From Gemmatimonadaceae bacterium (GTDB lineage Bacteria > Gemmatimonadota > Gemmatimonadetes > Gemmatimonadales > Gemmatimonadaceae): a stretch of DNA of 64,000 nucleotides. The translations under genes and the position numbers were made by a program. The DNA is taken from the NCBI GenBank assembly GCA_020853635.1, contig JADYYN010000135.1:1-64000 (forward strand), in the 5' to 3' direction. Under the pieces are notes generated by a model that saw nothing but the letters and a program-made list of their open reading frames with translations, was not told the DNA's origin and did no database searches. Below are positions 60,339 through 64,000 of the stretch, in pieces; within the stretch, counting starts at the first letter, position 1, and each line of letters starts with the position of its first letter.

Positions 60339-61673
60339 GTGGCACGTACGCGCGTCGTCATCATCGGTGGTGGGTTCGGCGGTCTGAACGCAGCTCGCAC
60401 GCTCGGGAAGTCCGACGTCGAGGTGATCCTCATCGACCGCACCAACCATCACCTCTTCCAGCCGCTGCTCTACCAGGTGGCGACGACGTCGCTCGCGCCG
60501 AGCGAGATCACGGCGCCCATCCGGTGGGTGCTGCGGCAGCAGAAGAACGTCACCACCTTGCTCGGCACGGTGGAGAAGATCGACCGCGCGTCACGCGCGA
60601 TCCGAGTGGTCGGAGAGCCGGACCCGATCCACTACGACTATCTCATCGTCGCGACGGGGACGCGCCACTCGTACTTCTCGCACCCGGAGTGGGAGAAGTG
60701 GGCGCCGGGATTGAAGAGCATCGAGGACGCGCGTCGCATCCGGAAGCGCTTCCTGCTCGCGTTCGAACGCGCGGAGTGGGAGGAGGATCCGGTCGCACGC
60801 GCTGCACTGCTCACGTTCATCATCGTGGGCGGTGGCCCCACGGGCGTGGAACTCGCCGGCGTGTTGCCTGAGATGTGCAAGCGCGCGTTCCGCCCGGACT
60901 TCCGCCGCATCGACACCTCGAAGGTGCGCGTGATCCTGCTCGAAGGGGGCCCACGCATCCTGCCGAGTTTCCCGGAGTCGCTGTCGGAGCGCGCGAAGCG
61001 GGATCTCGAGCGGCTGGGTGTGGAGGTCCGGCTCAACACGATCGTCACAGGGATCGATGAAGAGGGCGTGACGATCGGTGCCGATCGTATCCGGTCGCAG
61101 TCGGTGTTCTGGGCGGCGGGCAACGCCGCGTCGCCACTCGGCAAGGCGCTTGAGACGCCGCTCGAGCGCACGGGCCGTGTGTTGTTGGAGCCCGACCTCT
61201 CAGTGCCCGGTGATGCGCGCGTGTACGTGGTCGGTGACCTCGCCGCGGTGCCGTGGCAGGGCGACGTGCTCGTGCCTGCCGTGGCGCCGGCGGCGAACCA
61301 GATGGGGCAGCATGCCGCACGGAACATCCTGCGGCATCTGCGCGGTGAGAAGGGCGAGCCGTTCCGCTACACGAACAAGGGTGAACTCGCGACCATCGGG
61401 CGTCACCACGCGGTCGCGTCGCTCGGGGGAGGCAAGTTGAAGATCACGGGCTCCATCGCGTGGATCTTCTGGCTCTTCATCCACATCATGTACCTCGTCG
61501 GCTTCCGCAACCGGCTCAGCGTGCTCCTGCAGTGGGCGTACAACTATCTGTTCTGGGAGCGTGGCGTGCGGTTGATCACGGAGACCGAGGACGCGAGCAT
61601 GTCGCGGCATCCGGCGATGACGGGGCGGACGGGGGAGTTCGAGCGGCGGCAGGTGGGTGCGTCGGGTCCCTGA
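60339..61673 (+). CDS. ndh: Type II NADH:quinone oxidoreductase (NDH-2)
   Basis: 444 aa from GTG 60339. FAD-binding RVVIIGGGFGGLNAARTL, NADH-binding FIIVGGGPTGVELAGVLPE (about residue 165), and VYVVGDLAAVPW in the second FAD motif. The C-terminus has an amphipathic/hydrophobic stretch (AWIFWLFIHIMYLVGF) that anchors the enzyme to the inner membrane. It feeds electrons to quinone without proton pumping. It starts 6 nt after the deacetylase stop. Confidence 0.92.
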   Translation: MARTRVVIIGGGFGGLNAARTLGKSDVEVILIDRTNHHLFQPLLYQVATTSLAPSEITAPIRWVLRQQKNVTTLLGTVEKIDRASRAIRVVGEPDPIHYDYLIVATGTRHSYFSHPEWEKWAPGLKSIEDARRIRKRFLLAFERAEWEEDPVARAALLTFIIVGGGPTGVELAGVLPEMCKRAFRPDFRRIDTSKVRVILLEGGPRILPSFPESLSERAKRDLERLGVEVRLNTIVTGIDEEGVTIGADRIRSQSVFWAAGNAASPLGKALETPLERTGRVLLEPDLSVPGDARVYVVGDLAAVPWQGDVLVPAVAPAANQMGQHAARNILRHLRGEKGEPFRYTNKGELATIGRHHAVASLGGGKLKITGSIAWIFWLFIHIMYLVGFRNRLSVLLQWAYNYLFWERGVRLITETEDASMSRHPAMTGRTGEFERRQVGASGP

Positions 61674-62038
61674 CCTGTGATGCACATTGTGACAGGAGCG
61701 TTGCTCGCACAATGTGATGCGCTGGTTGTTGCAGCAGAGAGAGGTCTCTACTCTTCCCCCTCGAAGCGCCGATGGGTGGTGTGGGAACGGCACACACCAA
61801 GGCATGACATCCATCGTGCGCTTCAGTTCTCGGCCCTCCTGCCGAGACTCAGCAATACGAACAGCTGCTCAGAGCAAACTCATCGAAAGATGAGGACGCA
61901 GAGCCACGGGGCTACAGCGGATCCGTCCGCCATGCTCGCCGAGCCGCCAGCCATGTGGACTGAACTCTTGGTCCTCGGTCGGCGGCTCTTTCGCGTGCCG
62001 GTCCGAGAGCCATCCATCTCCTCTCGGAGTCCCTGGCT
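61674..62038 (+). other. 365-nt intergenic region
   Basis: No convincing ORF or RNA gene. It contains the hairpin at 61683-61716; the rest shows no clear repeat. It must hold the promoter of the Ig-like lipoprotein gene, but I cannot pick a confident -10 box. Confidence 0.5.
61683..61716. terminator. Nested perfect hairpin after ndh
   Basis: CACATTGTG (61683-61691) pairs with CACAATGTG (61708-61716), and inside it GAGC pairs with GCTC around a 3-nt GTT loop. It starts 10 nt after the ndh stop. Terminator is the simplest reading, but no U-tract follows; a dyad operator is the alternative. Confidence 0.45.
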
Positions 62039-64000
62039 ATGCCGTATCTCTCGAAGCTCATCAAGCGTATCACGCTCGCGTGGTCCGTCACCGCGCTCGC
62101 CGCCATGGCAGCGTGCACTCCTGTGGACAATGTGACCGATCCGGACGGCGGCGAGGCGACTCTCGTCGCCGTCCTTGTCGCGCCGGACTCGGCGGATGTG
62201 CGGGTCGGTGCGCGGTACCGGCTCGTCGCTGAGGCGCGCGATGACCGTGGCCGCTCTATGGTGGGCGCACCGGTCTCGTGGACGAGCACCGACACCTCCG
62301 TGGTGGTTGTCGACACATCGGGTCTCGTGACAGCGGTGGGCGATGGCGTCGCGGAAGTGCGCGCCCCGGCCCGCGGCGTGTCGGGGAAGGCCAAGCTGCG
62401 CGTCCTGGCCGAGCCGGTCGCCGCCGTGGATGTGAACCCATCGAGCGGGACTGTGACGCGCGGTCAGACGGTGACGCTGACGGCACGAGTGCTCAGCGCC
62501 TCGGATTCGGTGATGACCGATCGCCGAGTGACGTGGAGCAGCAACGCGCCTGCGGTGGCGACGGTCGACACCACCGGTCGCGTGTCTGCGGTGGCGAGCG
62601 GATCGGTCGTCATCACGGCTGCGAGCGAAGGGCAATCGGATGTCGCTGCGCTGGTCGTGGTCGACCAAGCGCCTGCGACGGTCAACAATCTCACCGTGAC
62701 CGCGTTCAGTGACACCAGTGTCACACTACGTTTCACGGAAGTGTCCGATGGTGTGAGCGGCGCGGCGAACTACGAGGTGCGTTACGCGTTGCCGCCGCTG
62801 GCCTGGGACAACGCGACCACGGTGGCTCGTGGGTCGTGCGCGACCCCCATCACAGGCACCAGCGTGGGCGCGTCGCGCACCTGCGAAGTGCGTGGCCTCA
62901 CACCCGGCACCAACTACCGGTTCATCGTCCGCGCCTTCCGGGGTGCGTTCGGGAGCGGCGCCGTGTACGGCGCGCTCTCCAATCTGGTCGCGGCGACCAC
63001 GGACCCGGCCGTCATCGCGAGCATCACGCTCACACCCGCCAACTCCGCACTCGTCATCGGCCAGACGGCGACCTTCGTCCCCACCGTCCGCGATGCGAGC
63101 GGGAACGTGTTGACCGGACGCAGCGTCACGTGGAGCTCGACGAACAACGCGGTCGCGACCGTCACGAGCGGCGGTATCGCGACTGCGCTGTCTGCCGGTA
63201 CGGCATCGATCCGCGCGACCTCTGGGTCGGTCGTTGGGAGCGCGGCGATGACGGTGTCAGCGCCGTCGCCGGCGCCGGTGGCGAGTGTCACCGTCGGACC
63301 GGCGAGTGACACCCTAGTCACGGGTGCCACCGTCACGTTCGTGGCGACGCTGCGCGACTCGACGGGCGCCGCGTTGAGCGGACGTCCGATCACCTGGAGT
63401 TCGACCAACACCGCGATCGCGACGGTCAGTGCCTCAGGCGTGGTCACCGGTGTGTCGACAGGCACGACGACGATCCGCGCGACCAGTGAAGGGATCAGCG
63501 GCAACGCGGCCTTGCTCGTCACATTGCCGCCGGTCGCCTCCGTGCTCGTCGGTCCGTCGAGTGACACCGTCGTCACGGGTGCGACCGTGACGTACACCGC
63601 GACGCCCCGCAGTGCCGCTGGCGCGACGCTCATCGGTCGCAGCATCACCTGGAGTTCCGCCAACACCGCGATCGCTACCGTGAATGCGTCAGGCGTTGTG
63701 ACCGGCGTGGCTGCCGGCACGACGACAATTCGGGCCACGAGCGAAGGCGTGCAAGGCGCTGCGGCGCTTTTGGTGACCGTGCCCCCGGTGGCGACCGTGA
63801 CGGTCGGGCCGTCGGTTGATACGGTCAATGTCGGGGCGAGCGCTCCGTTCACCGTCACGCTGCGTGATGCGAGCGGTGCCACGTTGACGGGCCGTGCTGT
63901 GACGTGGAGCTCCACGAACACCGCCGTAGCGACGGTGAATGCGTCCGGTGTCGTCACGGGCGTCGCCGCAGGAACGGCCACCATCCGCGCGACGAGTGAG
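62039..64000 (+). CDS. Big2/Fn3 repeat lipoprotein (partial, runs off the window)
   Basis: At least 654 aa from ATG 62039 (GGAG 8 nt upstream), open to the window end. Signal peptide with lipobox-like LAAMAAC near residue 25. Domain order: two Big2 Ig-like repeats (about 35-215; VTWSSNAPAVATVDTTGRVSAVASG), one fibronectin type III domain (about 217-322; YEVRYALPP, GLTPGTNYRFIVRAF), then four further Big2 repeats (about 325 onward; each with ITWSSTNTAIATV and GVVTGVAAGTTTIRATSEG). Secreted or surface structural protein; ligand unknown. Expect more repeats or a catalytic/anchor domain beyond the edge. Confidence 0.85.
   Translation, partial: MPYLSKLIKRITLAWSVTALAAMAACTPVDNVTDPDGGEATLVAVLVAPDSADVRVGARYRLVAEARDDRGRSMVGAPVSWTSTDTSVVVVDTSGLVTAVGDGVAEVRAPARGVSGKAKLRVLAEPVAAVDVNPSSGTVTRGQTVTLTARVLSASDSVMTDRRVTWSSNAPAVATVDTTGRVSAVASGSVVITAASEGQSDVAALVVVDQAPATVNNLTVTAFSDTSVTLRFTEVSDGVSGAANYEVRYALPPLAWDNATTVARGSCATPITGTSVGASRTCEVRGLTPGTNYRFIVRAFRGAFGSGAVYGALSNLVAATTDPAVIASITLTPANSALVIGQTATFVPTVRDASGNVLTGRSVTWSSTNNAVATVTSGGIATALSAGTASIRATSGSVVGSAAMTVSAPSPAPVASVTVGPASDTLVTGATVTFVATLRDSTGAALSGRPITWSSTNTAIATVSASGVVTGVSTGTTTIRATSEGISGNAALLVTLPPVASVLVGPSSDTVVTGATVTYTATPRSAAGATLIGRSITWSSANTAIATVNASGVVTGVAAGTTTIRATSEGVQGAAALLVTVPPVATVTVGPSVDTVNVGASAPFTVTLRDASGATLTGRAVTWSSTNTAVATVNASGVVTGVAAGTATIRATSE
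63010..64000 (+). repeat. Tandem Big2-encoding repeats
   Basis: Four in-frame units of roughly 255 nt each, increasingly similar toward the 3' side, with recurring codon runs for TWSS-NTA-ATV and ASGVVTG. Recent tandem duplication is likely; such repeats are prone to copy-number change. Confidence 0.75.

Noticed and set aside
61683-61716. CRP/FNR-type binding site
   Set aside because: The TGTGA-like arm is present on one side, but spacing and the opposite arm do not fit the consensus; described only as a dyad.
62914-63984. 356-aa repetitive minus-strand frame
   Set aside because: Mirror image of the Big2 repeats; the plus-strand frame has signal peptide, RBS and recognisable domains.
1-64000. 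tRNA, rRNA or CRISPR arrays
   Set aside because: No cloverleaf-like sequence, rRNA signature or regularly spaced short direct repeats were seen; the only long direct repeats are Rhs core copies and Big2 units.

Overview
The window reads as chromosome of a high-GC, Gram-negative (diderm) heterotroph. It carries outer-membrane-type proteins, a Wza/Wzc-type capsule exporter, twin-arginine substrates, an MsrPQ pair and lipoproteins built from bacterial Ig-like (Big2) repeats. The gene flavour suggests a Gemmatimonadota-like bacterium; that placement is inference, since no rRNA or tRNA gene is visible. Genes are tightly packed. Many same-strand neighbours share a 4-nt ATGA/GTGA stop-start overlap, and several convergent pairs overlap at their 3' ends.

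Layout. 1-2.7 kb: an acyl-CoA catabolic operon (acyl-CoA dehydrogenase, APH-fold phosphotransferase, VOC protein). 2.7-3.6 kb: two tandem small paralogues of unknown function separated by strong hairpins. 3.7-8.7 kb: an orphan Rhs array, consisting of a 5'-truncated Rhs core with an HNH-like tip and putative immunity gene, a second near-identical core fragment with a different membrane-type tip followed by two paralogous two-TM small proteins, and a third short core remnant. 8.7-10.4 kb: a hipBA toxin-antitoxin module with an AT-rich operator region. 10.5-14.0 kb: a FadN/FadA beta-oxidation operon. 14.1-18.6 kb: a compact operon of ADP-ribosylglycohydrolase, D12 adenine methyltransferase, single-domain response regulator, HhH DNA glycosylase and a TIGR01777 epimerase.

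18.6-38.9 kb is a large exopolysaccharide locus: a GDP-fucose-synthase-like reductase, PHP-type phosphotyrosine phosphatase, initiating sugar transferase, Wza lipoprotein, Wzc tyrosine kinase, an unknown membrane protein, an O-antigen ligase/polymerase-like protein, a methyltransferase and eight glycosyltransferases. It is interrupted by an oppositely oriented PilT-like protein whose ATPase motifs are degenerate. No Wzx flippase is seen. 38.9-47.9 kb holds a predicted exported protein, a Tat-exported amidase, a K+/H+ antiporter, small conserved proteins, and a minus-strand Wzm-Wzt-glycosyltransferase-SufE operon. 47.9-64 kb holds MsrP/MsrQ, an RlmL-like methyltransferase, a porin-like protein, a cupredoxin, a sensor-HAMP-Ser/Thr kinase, 2-oxoglutarate dehydrogenase E1 (sucA) broken by one in-frame amber codon, a secreted PIG-L deacetylase, type II NADH dehydrogenase, and the start of a Big2/Fn3 lipoprotein that runs off the window.

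Most noteworthy: the amber codon at a conserved glutamate of sucA directly downstream of a Ser/Thr kinase; the Rhs tip/immunity array; the degenerate PilT; and recurring TANNNT boxes 5-7 nt upstream of start codons lacking Shine-Dalgarno sequences, suggesting leaderless transcription.
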